The notes below the pieces were generated by a model that was not told where the DNA came from, ran no database searches, and worked only from the letters and a program-made list of their open reading frames with translations. From Ditylenchus dipsaci (lineage: Eukaryota > Nematoda > Chromadorea > Rhabditida > Anguinidae), in the NCBI GenBank assembly GCA_004194705.1, contig SADC01001306.1, positions 602,142 through 666,141 on the forward strand: 64,000 nt of DNA, written 5' to 3'. Made by a program: the position numbers and the translations under genes. Position 1 is the first letter of the stretch. Each line of letters starts with the position of its first letter. This document shows, piece by piece, positions 21,253 to 31,196 of the stretch.

Positions 21253-21985
21253 AAATCGTTATTGTAATCTTTACATCAGTCATTTTATCTCAGACTGTGC
21301 AATTTGGATGGTCGCTATTATTGCGAGGATTGTTGGAGACGTGGGATGAGAGCATCATTCCTTCCAGGGTATTAGTAAAATTCATTATATTTATATCTAA
21401 TTGATTATCTCATAGGTAATTTTAAACTGGGATTGCAAGCCAAGACCGATTTGCAAAGCTTCCAAAGCATTCCTCAAATCTGTGGCTGATCATCCACTAT
21501 TGAGGATTGACAAACTCAATCCAAGACTTTATGAGCACAGCAAGCAAATGAAAAAATATTGGTATGTTAAAGAATACAGTACCGTTACAATGAAGCCCCT
21601 TGCCAAAAGTAGCGCAATGTGCAAATTTTATGTGTCTCAAATTTTTATCCTATTCATTAGATGGAGACTTCGAACTAGTGCTAGGAGCTAGAGATGCGAG
21701 AGAGAGGTCGAGCAAAAAAAATGATGATAATTTCGGTCCGACCGAGAAAGCGAGATTTTAATGACCGCATGACGCTGTTCGGAATATATTCCTCCTTCAG
21801 TTCAGCGGCCAGCTTTCTTTCTTGCTCAATACTTTTTGTAATTTTTTGATAAATTCTAAACTAACACGGGAAACGCATAACCAACCCGTGCTCTATCAAA
21901 GAAGCTTGTAAGTACTCCGCAAGTGGATTTTGCGACGGAGCCGTTTTAGCCTAAATTCCCTCTGAAACGCAAAATATATCATTAG

Positions 21986-23148
21986 ACACGGCGTGTCAAA
22001 CACGTCAAAAGACCAAATCGAGATCTTCGTATAGAGACAAATTGGTTTTTAAAAAAACATTTATATTTAATTTCCTTTTTTTTATTTGGGCATTTTCTGT
22101 TTTTGGTTATAACTTTTTTTAGTTAAGCTGTGTTTGACTTTTTTGATACCATTAGGAAGCTCTAATTTTTCGCTTTCGACTTGAAAAAAAAATCAAGCTC
22201 TGTTAAAAATATAAACAGTTAAAAAAATCAAAAGTTCATATTTATCGTTTTGACAGAGTCAGATTGCTAAGTTAACAAAGTTATTTCTCAAAAATTCTCT
22301 GCTAAAATTTTTTTTGTCTGGCACAATCGTAGTTCGCTCACTTAGCTTTTTGATGCACATAACAGTTTTTCCAAATGTGCAGTTCTCAGCGAGAAAGTGG
22401 ACGATTTAGCAAAAAATAATAATTTCAGGTATTTTAGTAGGTTTTGGCCTTCGACTCAGTTATGATTTTTCACAAACCATGCGTTGATAGTGTTGTTGGA
22501 TAGCCAAGAGACCGAAGATCATTTTGACACCAAACTTGTAAATAAACAGGAAAAATGGAGTAAAAAATAGGGTATGCACCCAGGCGGATTTGAACCTATG
22601 ACCTAAGTAATGCTTATATAAAAGTACGTCCTCCAAGGTAAAAACCCCTCAAAAAGAGTTCATTCGTTTGCTTTTACATTTCAATTTTGAGGGCATTTCT
22701 TGAAGGGATTTAGAAATTTCGATATCGATAGCCATCTGGCCTTCCCGGGTGGGATTCTGAGCCATCAAAGTTGAATTCAGATTGATGTTGCTAATACAAT
22801 TTTTAATTCTGCACAAGTTTGTCTGATACCACAACACCGAATTGGGGACAAAATACGGCTCGAAAACCATAGTTAAAAAAAACAAAAACTTGGGTAAATC
22901 CTTTCGTGTCGAGACTATCTCCTTAACAGCTTTCATCCTCCCTTTAAATTGGGAACATTGAATTTGAATCAGTTTTTTTAGACAAGAAGTAACCAAAGAA
23001 ATTATATCAAACAATTTCGTAAATATAAAGTGCATAAAATTGAGCATATTTTTGTCAATGGTGTTTAAAAATAAAAAACATTTTGAATTTTCATTAAGAC
23101 AGAACGCCAAGCCTGATTTGGTCATTTGACGTGTTTGACACGCCGTGT
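21986..23148. mobile_element. Second copy of the ACACGGCGTGTCAAA TIR element
   Basis: Duplicate of 13279-14569 without the hAT MITE. It keeps an uninterrupted minus-strand frame (22649-23125). Confidence 0.7.
22649..23125 (-). CDS. Hypothetical protein inside TIR element (158 codons)
   Basis: The longest minus-strand frame of the element. Composition looks protein-like: the stretch with EIVSTRKDLPKFLFF, FEPYFVPNSVLWYQTNLCR and EIEISKSLQEM is neither repetitive nor low-complexity. I recognise no family. It could be a remnant of the element's transposase or captured sequence. In the other copy the first part is separated from the rest by a MITE at 14229-14351. No catalytic motif is visible. 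Confidence 0.4.
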   Translation of the reverse strand: MTKSGLAFCLNENSKCFLFLNTIDKNMLNFMHFIFTKLFDIISLVTSCLKKLIQIQCSQFKGRMKAVKEIVSTRKDLPKFLFFLTMVFEPYFVPNSVLWYQTNLCRIKNCISNINLNSTLMAQNPTREGQMAIDIEISKSLQEMPSKLKCKSKRMNSF

Positions 23149-23156
23149 AGAATATA

Positions 23157-23400
23157 CCGTATTTTCTCTACTAATTACCTCGGGGTAATTATTTTTCAAC
23201 CCCCCAAAAATCGGTAAAAATTATTTTGATTTTGAAATTTTTGGGTGCTGAACCAAAATCTAAAAAGTGGAATCAACTAATATCGTGGTGATTAAGAAAA
23301 CGCACAAAATAGAATTGCAAAATAATTTTTTTGAGCTGAGATACAGGGTGTCTATGGGGGGTAATTAATAGAGAGGGGGTAATAAATAGAGAAAATACGG
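23157..23400. mobile_element. MITE, TIR CCGTATTTTCTCTA, TA site
   Basis: CCGTATTTTCTCTACTAATT and the inverse AATAGAGAAAATACGG, flanked by TA. The other duplicate has no insertion here (GTAGAAAATATATACATGG), so the empty site is visible. Related elements: 28418-28656 and 34198-35331. Confidence 0.85.
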
Positions 23401-23404
23401 TATA

Positions 23405-23760
23405 TACAGGGCGTAACAAGAATTCCCCCATTTTGAAGTAGTCATAACTTTTTTCTAGGTCGTTTTTAAAAGCTGTTTTTACTGACCGATTTTTCTCGCC
23501 GACAATATTTGTTTAGTGTAAAATACGAAAGACACAATTTTCGCTTGGTCCCCTGCGGTTTTGGTCCTGGTCTGTAAGTGTCCCCTGGATGGCCAAAACC
23601 AAACCACAGAGAGACCAAGCGAATATCGTGGTTTTCGTATTTTACACTAAACAAATATTGTCGGCGAGAAAAAATCGGTCAGTAAAAACAGAATTATGAA
23701 AAGCGACCTAGAAAAAGTTATGGCCACTTCAAAATGGGGAATTTCTTGTTACACCCTGTA
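23405..23760. mobile_element. MITE with TACAGGGCGTAACAAG ends, copy 2
   Basis: TACAGGGCGTAACAAG at the left and CTTGTTACACCCTGTA at the right. It contains a near-perfect hairpin: GTAAAATACGAAAGACA... and GTATTTTACACTAAACAAAT. Counterpart of 14579-14904. Confidence 0.7.
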
Positions 23761-24479
23761 CAATATAGACAAAATTTTCATGTGGTGCAGTCGTAGTTGC
23801 AGATTATGACTTTAAATATCGCAGGCTCGGTCTACACTTGAAGCATTTCTGTTTTTTTCTGATTATTTAGATGTTTAACCAGAGAATTTCAAGTAGTGCT
23901 TTTTTCAAAGCTTCATTGACAGATTTTTATTTGAAAATTCTTGTAGAGCACCACGAATTCATACAATATTTTATAAAATTTCAATGAAATAGCACGAATA
24001 AAATAACACTGCACCACCACACACAACCACTTGAATGATTGTCTATCTTGCATACATATTCTAGTGAAATATTTTGCCCTTTCAAAGTTAATTTTTTTGG
24101 GCCTAGACGGATCCACTCACAAGGAGGTACTAACAATCTCGGCCAGGGCTATATTTTGGCATATAGCGTTCTTTGATAGGGCACGGGTGGTCAGACACTT
24201 TTCGTGTAAATACATTTGTCAATTTCATGGAGGGGCTTTACAAGTAGACCTAATTATTTTAAATAAGGCTCTATCTACTTTGAAATTTTCCAGAATATGA
24301 GAACAAAGCTTAGTCTTGCTGTTATGTATCTACTTTCATGTAAACAATCTATTGCCGAAGATATTAAAAGAAGGTAGTTTTTATACCTTAACTCTATCTA
24401 GTTTTTTGAAAAATTACAAAAATTATGAATTAAGTGTCAAGTGAATTAATAGCCGATTTTTTAAAATTTCTTTTAACTA

Positions 24480-25538
24480 CAGGGTAGGGCCTTATAAACT
24501 GGTGAGTTTGTTTTGGCCATAACTTTTTAAATACGTTCCATTACGAAAAGTTCTTTTTATTTGAAAGCTAAATCGATAGGAAATCGAATGGCACCAAACA
24601 TGCAAAAAAATCATTTTTTCAAACACATCCGAATTTGACCGGACAAAAATAACAATGATTTTACTCAATTCAAAATTTTTCAAATTTCAAATAATTTTTG
24701 TCTCGAGCGGAATTGAACATTTAACGGTGATTGTGATAATCAATTGACAGTTTTTTAAGTAAATCGACCATGCTGAACTCGAATCAATTGTCAGAATTTC
24801 AGATTTATGTAGCAAAATTGAAGTTTCAGGTCAAGATGCCTTTGGGATATACTTTTGAACCTTTGTTAAACACTCGAAAAGCTTGATTGCAGGCTACTTT
24901 GAAGCACTGTCTGGTGCAGTTTTTCTTGCTCTGTCGAGTATCAACAGGTATCAACAGTATCAACCATAAACTTAAAAACGGCGTTTCCACATTTATTTGT
25001 ACATTTTTTGTATAAACAACGTTTTTGAAAAAAAACACAATGGTTTCTGTGAGCCAAAAAATTATCATATGATTGTCATAAATACCTCCACAATATGTCA
25101 TTTGAAAGCTCGCAATCTGCGCTTTCCTTTGCACATGAAATATAAAAATATATTGAAACAGTGGCATTTTTTACCTCTTTGAAGTGGCATAGTCAAAGTC
25201 GTGACATTGATGGTTCACAAAGGCCGCTGACCACCGTAGAGTTACTTTTTTTCAATTTTTTTTTCACCATCGTGCTCAGCGTAAAATTCTGCACAAGGAC
25301 ATACCATCAGGACGTACAGCCGTTTCCGTGTTAAAGCGAAGAAAACGAGGAATATGGGTGAAATCATTGTTATTTTTGTCCGGTCAAATTCGGGTGTGTT
25401 TCAAAAATGATTTTTTGCATGCATGGTGAAATTCGATCATTATCAATTTAGCTTTCAAATAAAAAAATCTTTCGTAATGGAACGTATTTGAAAAGTTATG
25501 GCCAAAACAAGCTCACCAGTTTATAATGCCCCACCCTG
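24480..25538. mobile_element. TIR element, CAGGGTAGGGCCTTATAAAC ends, copy 2
   Basis: Same ends as 16476-17053. The ~670-bp centre (24665-25335) is unlike the ~210-bp centre of copy 1, so one of the two was internally replaced or deleted after duplication. No recognised protein. Confidence 0.65.
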
Positions 25539-26559
25539 TATTTTAACTTTTTAATATTATTGACTTTTTTAATATTTCCATAACTCTTTTTTCAGAGCAG
25601 CTTCCTGCTCTCGTGGTTTGTGGCCAAGTGATTATCTATATACAGATATTCACCTCTACTCCATCACGGTTAGTTGGAAATTTTGGCCTAAAACAATCTT
25701 CTAATTCAGGGTCTTGAAAATGTGATTTGTGGTTCACTGGAACGAAGACTTAACGGTACCGGTCAATTTTCCGCCGTCAATTTTCCGCCGACAATTTTCC
25801 GCCGACAATTTTCCGCCGACAAATTTTCCGCCGACCAATTTTCCGCCGACAAATTTTCCGCCGACCAATTTTCCGCCGTCAATTTTCCGCTGCCATAATT
25901 TCAGTTTCTCTTTTTAAATTATGCGTAATCTCTGCACGACAATCTTTGCGTCAGCATAGACAAGATATTATGATGATGCTAATCCACCTAGAATGGGACT
26001 CAGAGTGCGGTTCGACTATCTAAAAAATGTCCGATTATTAACCCGTATAGTCCGCCAGTACTATATTTGAAAAATACTATGCTTCACGAGTCATTCTAGC
26101 CGATTTTCAAATTTCTAGCTTCAATCAAGCCTCGAATCCAGCCTCAATCTACTGGATAATACATGCACCAACCAAACCAGGTGGTCGTCCATTCAGTGTA
26201 AAATTATTTGCGCTACTTGGATATGCCCCCTATATCAACTTTTTTATATGTTTCCAAACACCCTATATCGGGTAAAATCCCAACTATCAGTCATCCGACA
26301 CGGGGAGGCGGGCGTCGTATTTTTCATTTATTTGGAAATAGTGTTTAAACGTCTCCGAGTAATTTGTTGTATGCTTGAAATTAGGGTAGGACGCGGTCGG
26401 GTAATTTGCTCAACCCGGTTCCCGGGTACCCGGGTTTTCACGTACCCGGTTCTCGGTTCGGGTAGCATTTTACCGGTCGGGTACCCGATCGGGTATGCGG
26501 GTAATGGCAACTTAACCTTGGAACCTTTGGAACCTATAGAGATCCTTACATTTCAGATA

Positions 26560-27197
26560 CAGTCAAACCTCTCTATAACGGCACCTCTGTGGACCGGCCT
26601 CAGGTGCCGTTATAGAGAGGTGCCGTTATCAGGAGGTGCTGTTATAGACATGGTTTTTGTACAAGATCCGTGAAGGACAGGGGACCAATGAATTTTTTTT
26701 TAACCCAAATGTCCTTTTTTTGAAATTTTTCATCACGAGCCCTGAATAAGGGTGTGTGCCTTAACCCCCCCCTGATTTCTGGTGAAATTTTCAATGAAAT
26801 TACCAACCCTTACATTATTTTTTGTCATTCTTAAGACTAGGCAAGGCTAGCAAACAAAAGTAAACTTGTTTGGATGGAATGAAATGTGATTCTAAGGTAT
26901 GTTTCAGTCAGCCCTAACATGAGCCGGCCTACCTTTGCCAAAGCCTTTAAAACAATGAAAACAACAACAGGGGGTGTCAAGGAAAAGCACACTCACATTG
27001 AGAGATGGAGCCAAAACCCTTTTAAGATATTCAACCATAATGTAAGTTAAGTCATTGTGAACATAGTTGTCTCTGAAACACATGCGAAAGAATGGGTGTT
27101 ATTTAGAGGTCTTTTTCATTTGTCGGGATTTGTCCGAGGTGCCGTTTTAGAGAGAGTGTTGTGATAGAGAGGTGCCGTTATAAGAGAGGTTCGACTG
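26560..27197. mobile_element. Tigger-type MITE
   Basis: CAGTCAAACCTCTCTATAAC at 26560 and the inverse ending GGTTCGACTG at 27197, flanked by TA. Inner GGTGCCGTTATAGAGAGG blocks lie at both ends. Confidence 0.8.
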
Positions 27198-27530
27198 TAT
27201 CTGCGCTTTTGCTCGCCTTTGACTGTAATGACGTCGAAGAATTTCTAGATGCGTGCTGTTTGACGCGGCATTGCTTCTTGAAAAATTTTAATCGGAGAAT
27301 GCAAACGGTATAACAAACAAAATTTTACAATCAATTACAAAAACTAGCAATCAGTGTTGTTATTATTATTAGCCACTTTTTGTGTTCAATTATCTATATC
27401 TCGGTGACTGTTTTTCGAAAATTTATGAATAAATACTTATTTGAAAGAGGAGATATAGATATCAACTAAAAATCAATGATTTTTTAAATAACAGCAACAA
27501 TCTACACTTAGAAATGACTTAGAAATAACT

Positions 27531-27739
27531 AGGGTTGTAAACATGCTCAAGCAAATTGGTTTGAAGCATATACTCGAGCATTTGCGTTTTTTCGAACGTA
27601 TTCGAAATATGCTCGACATATTTTGACCGTACAGTTAACTGCACAATTAAACTGGTTTCTATTTCGAAGGTGACTGTGGACCGAGCATATGCTCGAAATT
27701 GACCAATCTGCTCGAGCACATGCTCGCTTCACAACCCTA
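27531..27739. mobile_element. hAT-type MITE, TIR TAGGGTTGT
   Basis: TAGGGTTGTAAACATGCTC at 27531 and inverse GCTTCACAACCCTA ending 27739. The 8-bp flanks GAAATAAC and GCAACAAC agree at six positions. GCTCGAGCA-type palindromes repeat inside. Confidence 0.7.
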
Positions 27740-28417
27740 GCAACAACTGTGTGCCATTTTACAATCAGTGTTGTGACTTCCTCTTCCTCTCCTCAGAGGA
27801 AGAGGAATGAGGAAGAGGAAAACTTTTCAGAGCGATGAGGAAGAGGAAGAGGAAGAGGAGAGGAAATTTTTTTTTGAGACAATGAGGAAGACAAAAATTT
27901 TCCTCAAAACTGAGCCTTCAGTCAATAAAGTCCAGGTTTACCTCCTTGGGCCCCACCGTATTTGTGGACCGTAGGTAAATATTGGATTTTTTCATTTTTC
28001 ATCCCATCTATTGTCTAACTTAGGAAAAGCATTAGGCTCAGGGTAGGCATATATTTGTTAGTTCAAACATTTTTCTATGAACTGACCGTAGTTTTGCTGG
28101 ATGTCCCATGTACCAACAAAACCAAGCGGTCGTCCACTTGGATCAAAGTTTTTTACGTTTTTGGGTTCCAAAGTTTGTTTTCTGCACTAATTAAAGCGTT
28201 CTAAACATGGTTTGACAGTAGCCCGGCTTTTCAAAACGACCGAAAGTGTGTCATTTAGCTTTTCAAGCGAATTTCGCGGAAATTAAAAAACTCCTCAAAT
28301 TTGACTAGAAAACGTGTTTTAGACTTGAAATGGCTTTTAGTTTTATAAAATCTGTATTTTGAAAATTCGATCTGTATTTTCTGCAAGCGGAGATTCTCAG
28401 CTTTCTTTTGGTGTATA

Positions 28418-28656
28418 CCGTATTTTCTCTAATAGACGGGTACCCCCTTGATTCAAATCGTGTTTTTGGCATTGTGTTTTCACCCACTTTTTAAAGACAG
28501 CTCTACCCAAATTACCCCTAATTTTGTAGCTCATCTCACTGGCTACAAAATGAGTACTAACTTGCCTGACAGAACTTTTCAAAAAGTGGGTTAAAAACAC
28601 AATGCCACAAGCACGATTTTGAATCAAGGGGTACCCGTCTATTAGAGAAAATACGG
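28418..28656. mobile_element. Palindromic MITE, TIR CCGTATTTTCTCTAATAGAC
   Basis: CCGTATTTTCTCTAATAGAC at the left mirrors GTCTATTAGAGAAAATACGG at the right, flanked by TA. The arms extend about 60 bp (GGGTACCCCCTTGATTC). No coding content. Confidence 0.85.
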
Positions 28657-29367
28657 TAACTCACCCTCTGCAATACAAACCTCGCAAACCTTATACAAAA
28701 AGAAGTTGCGTTTCAACTTTTGCCTTGTATTTGACGTGAATTCTGGACTTTCATCGGGCCTGTACTCAAAATTTTATAAGAAAAGCTGAAAATCTGATCT
28801 CTAATTTTTCAGCAAAGAAAATATTTCAGCAAAGAAAAAGCTTTTGCTACCACCGGGATTCGAACCCTACAAATTTGGAGGATCAATTCAACGGGGAGCA
28901 ACCAAACATTTTATGTCGGGACAGATTTTTGTGGATGAAACAATATGCGTAAACGAACTTTTCGGGGAAATGAACTTTCGAGAAAACGGCGCGCACCCAT
29001 CAATTGAGACTGTCCGCTGGGGTACAGTAGGAGTCTTTATGGTTGTGTCCTTGAAGTAGTCGAACAAACCTCCTTTGAGACCTTTCCATCGCAGGTGTAG
29101 AGTTAGTTGCAGTTTCGCTCATTCTGAAAAGCGTATGAGGAAAATTTAGAGGAATGAGGAAGGAAAAAGTGTTCCTCACACGGAAAGGCACGACCCGGGT
29201 GTGCCTATTAAAAAACGTTATATACCAAAATGTAGCCCTAATTGAGCTAGTTAAGGAACCGTTCGCAGAATCTGCTATGGATCAATCTACGCTAAGAATA
29301 ATCTTTTTAAAATTACAAAAAATTGTGTTGACATATAAGTCAAGAACAACCCTTTTCAAACATGTGA

Positions 29368-29450
29368 GTTGGTGGCCGAGTGGATGAGTGGTGCGGCGCC
29401 GAACCTACTTCTTTTTTTTCGGGAAAGGTTCGACTCCAGTCGCGTGCACG
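29368..29450 (+). other. tRNA-like sequence (A and B box), left arm of palindrome
   Basis: TGGCCGAGTGG (A-box consensus TRGCNNAGYNGG) at about 29373 and GGTTCGACTCC (B-box consensus GGTTCGANNCC) at about 29427 are spaced as in a tRNA gene. The arrangement resembles a class II tRNA-Ser/Leu. The anticodon region is replaced by CTACTTCTTTTTTTT and the acceptor stem does not pair. It is probably a dead tRNA or tRNA-derived sequence, not a working tRNA. Confidence 0.55.
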
Positions 29451-29756
29451 TCTTTTTTATTTTCGGTTTTTTTAAAAGCTTCACTTTCCTACACAAATGA
29501 CACGGGGAGAACAATAAAAATATTTTTAACGTCGTCGGATTTGTAATACACATTGTGAACGGTATATATTATATATATTATATATATACGGTATAATCAT
29601 GTCATTAATTGTTCGTTGTTCGTAAATGAAATATATACCGTTCACAATGTGTATTACAAATCCGACGACGTTTAAAATATTTTTATTGTTCTCCCCGTGT
29701 CATTTTGTGTAGGAAAGTGAAGCTTTAAAAAAACCGAAAATAAAAAAGACGTGCAC

Positions 29757-29832
29757 GCGACTGGAGTCGAACCTTTCCCGAAAAAAAAGAAATAGGTTCG
29801 GCGCCGCACCACTCATCACTCGGCCACCAACT
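29757..29832 (-). other. tRNA-like sequence, right arm of palindrome
   Basis: Mirror copy of 29368-29450: GGAGTCGAACC (B box, minus strand) and CTCGGCCACC (A box, minus strand). Confidence 0.5.
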
Positions 29833-30620
29833 CAAATGTTTGAAAAGGGTTGTTCTTGACTTATATGTCAACACAATTTTTTGTAATTTTAAAAAGATTA
29901 TTTCTCAGCGTAGATTGATCCATAGCAGATTCTGCGAACGGTTCTTAACTAGCTCAATTAGGGCTACATTTTGGTATATAACGTTTTTTAATAGGCCACA
30001 CCCGGGTCGTGCCTTTCCCGTGTCAGAGGAAAAGGACTGAGGAGAGGAAGAAATTTTAGACGCGACGAGGAAGAGGAATGAGGAGAGGAAAATTTTTTAG
30101 AGGCGATGAGGATGAGGAAGAGGAGAGGAAAATTTCAGCCAAGTCACAACACTGTTTACAATCGATACTGTCGAGACAATTTTTCGACAAACTTCAATCG
30201 TATTTTCAAAGTTTAACTTCAAAATAAAATTAAACTTACAATCAGCAATTCTATCCAATGCTTATTTGGAACCGGAACCGGTCGGTTCCTGGACCGGTTC
30301 TCGGTTCTTCCGGTTCTGCACACTCGGTCTCGGTTCGGGTAATTTTGCCAAAATGCCTCCGGTTCGGTCGGTCCCGGTTCGGGTACCCGACCGCGTCCCA
30401 CCCTACTTGAAATGATAAAAGAAGCTATTTTCTAACATGTTCCCACATCAAAAGTTGACTTTTTGCAGAAAGCAACGCGGCAAACTATTCTATAAAGAGA
30501 TGCATAGACACGCCAAAAAGATGGGATTTGAACATAGTTTTGTTAAATGGTGCCTAAAGCATAAAGAAACTCTGGTATGCATATATATTTTTTGCATCCA
30601 GACTCTTTTTCGAGTATTTG

Positions 30621-30738
30621 CGTCTAAGGTATGTGGGTGTGCGCATCTCAACCCCAAGCAACCAACCCCCTGCGCCCCCGAAGGGGGCGCAAGGGCTTGG
30701 ATGGTCAGAGTATGCGCGCACTCACTTACCTTAAACAT
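30621..30738. repeat. Palindromic repeat family P1, copy 3
   Basis: Core GTCTAAGGTATGTGGGTGTG with a mirrored TATGCGCGCACTCACTTACC. It lies between the hAT end at 30405 and the right foldback array at 31104. Confidence 0.65.
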
Positions 30739-31196
30739 GATTAAAAATGTATATAAAGAATCTTTCTGCCCAACTCCAGTGATAAAACGTGGTAGAATAC
30801 TTTTATATAAATGTTTACGCTTGGCTTCCCATGCAAAAAGTTGAAGACTCTGTTTTAGCATTATAAACTTAAGACATGATTCTGGTAAAGGTACAAAAAT
30901 ATTAATTTCTTACAGCTAAAAACGAAATTTTTGGCTTTTGGAGGTGGATACCCATTAGAGAAGGCAATAGGTGTTTTCTACCCACACCCCTCAAAATATA
31001 ATGTCGGCTACCACAGTATTTAAACCTGTAACCTCAAACCGGGAGGGTAATATTTACCACTGGTGGATTCACCACCGCCTTGAAAACATACACTATAATT
31101 ACACGCGGCGGAAAATGTCGGCGGAAAATTGTCGCGGCGGAAAATTGACGGCGGAAATTGTCGGCGGAAAATGTCGGCGGAAAATTGTCATGTACC

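Larger units (their letters stand above)
20266..25754 (+). pseudogene. Partial tandem duplicate of PLEKHM-type gene, exons 15-19
   Basis: Nearly identical to 11120-17262: it includes intron 14 from inside the foldback-like right array, then exons 15' (ending about 21367), 16' (21415-21560), 17' (about 24298-24377), 18' (about 25595-25668) and part of 19'. Exons 1-14 and 20-21 are absent. Exon 15' has lost one G (CGTGGGATGAG against CGTGGGGATGAG). Exon 16' has lost one A before TATTGG. Both shift the frame. Copy 2 stops at 25754 where a foldback-like array begins. It cannot encode the RH zinc cluster, so I call it a pseudogene; a haplotype left in the assembly is an alternative. Confidence 0.85.
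29178..30023. repeat. Large palindrome, ~395-bp arms, AT-rich loop
   Basis: The sequence from 29178 (ACGGAAAGGCACGACCCGGG) to about 29572 returns in inverted orientation from about 29628 to 30023 with very few differences. The ~55-bp loop is TATATATA-rich. Each arm contains one tRNA-like sequence. The outer ends (ACGGGAAAGGCACGACCC) look like the TIR of a MITE. Confidence 0.85.
27766..30154. mobile_element. hAT-type element, TIR CAGTGTTGTGACTT, nested in another hAT
   Basis: CAGTGTTGTGACTT at 27766 and AAGTCACAACACTG ending 30154. Both flanks are TTTACAAT (27758-27765 and 30155-30162), a perfect 8-bp duplication. Just inside each end is a GAGGAAGAGGA array (27776-27905 and 30020-30140). No transposase. 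It carries a MITE, a ~850-bp palindrome and tRNA-like sequences. Confidence 0.85.
26382..30405. mobile_element. hAT-type element, TIR TAGGGTAGGACGCGGTCGGG, 8-bp TSD
   Basis: TAGGGTAGGACGCGGTCGGG at 26382 and its inverse CCGACCGCGTCCCACCCTA ending 30405. Both flanks are CTTGAAAT (26374-26381 and 30406-30413), a perfect 8-bp duplication as hAT transposases make. Subterminal GGTACCCGG and GGTTCCGG motifs occur at both ends. No hAT transposase remains; the interior is filled by later insertions. Confidence 0.85.
25755..31196. mobile_element. Foldback-like element with TTTTCCGCCGACAA arrays, host to nested hATs
   Basis: Left array 25755-25892: GGTACCGGTCAATTTTCCGC, then about eight TTTTCCGCCGAC(A)A units. 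Right array 31104-31196 is the inverse (GTCGGCGGAAAAT units, then ATGTACC). The 9-bp flanks do not match (AGACTTAAC and CGGTTTAAC): the left flank is the truncated PLEKHM duplicate, the right flank a different repeat array. This points to a rearrangement between two elements. It contains the hAT 26382-30405. Confidence 0.65.

Noticed and set aside
26248..26673. 141-codon plus-strand ORF
   Set aside because: It crosses the hAT end at 26382 and the Tigger MITE at 26560, so it is assembled from unrelated repeats.
29368..29450. A functional tRNA gene
   Set aside because: The A and B boxes are good, but the anticodon arm is replaced by a T tract (which would end Pol III transcription) and the acceptor stem does not pair.
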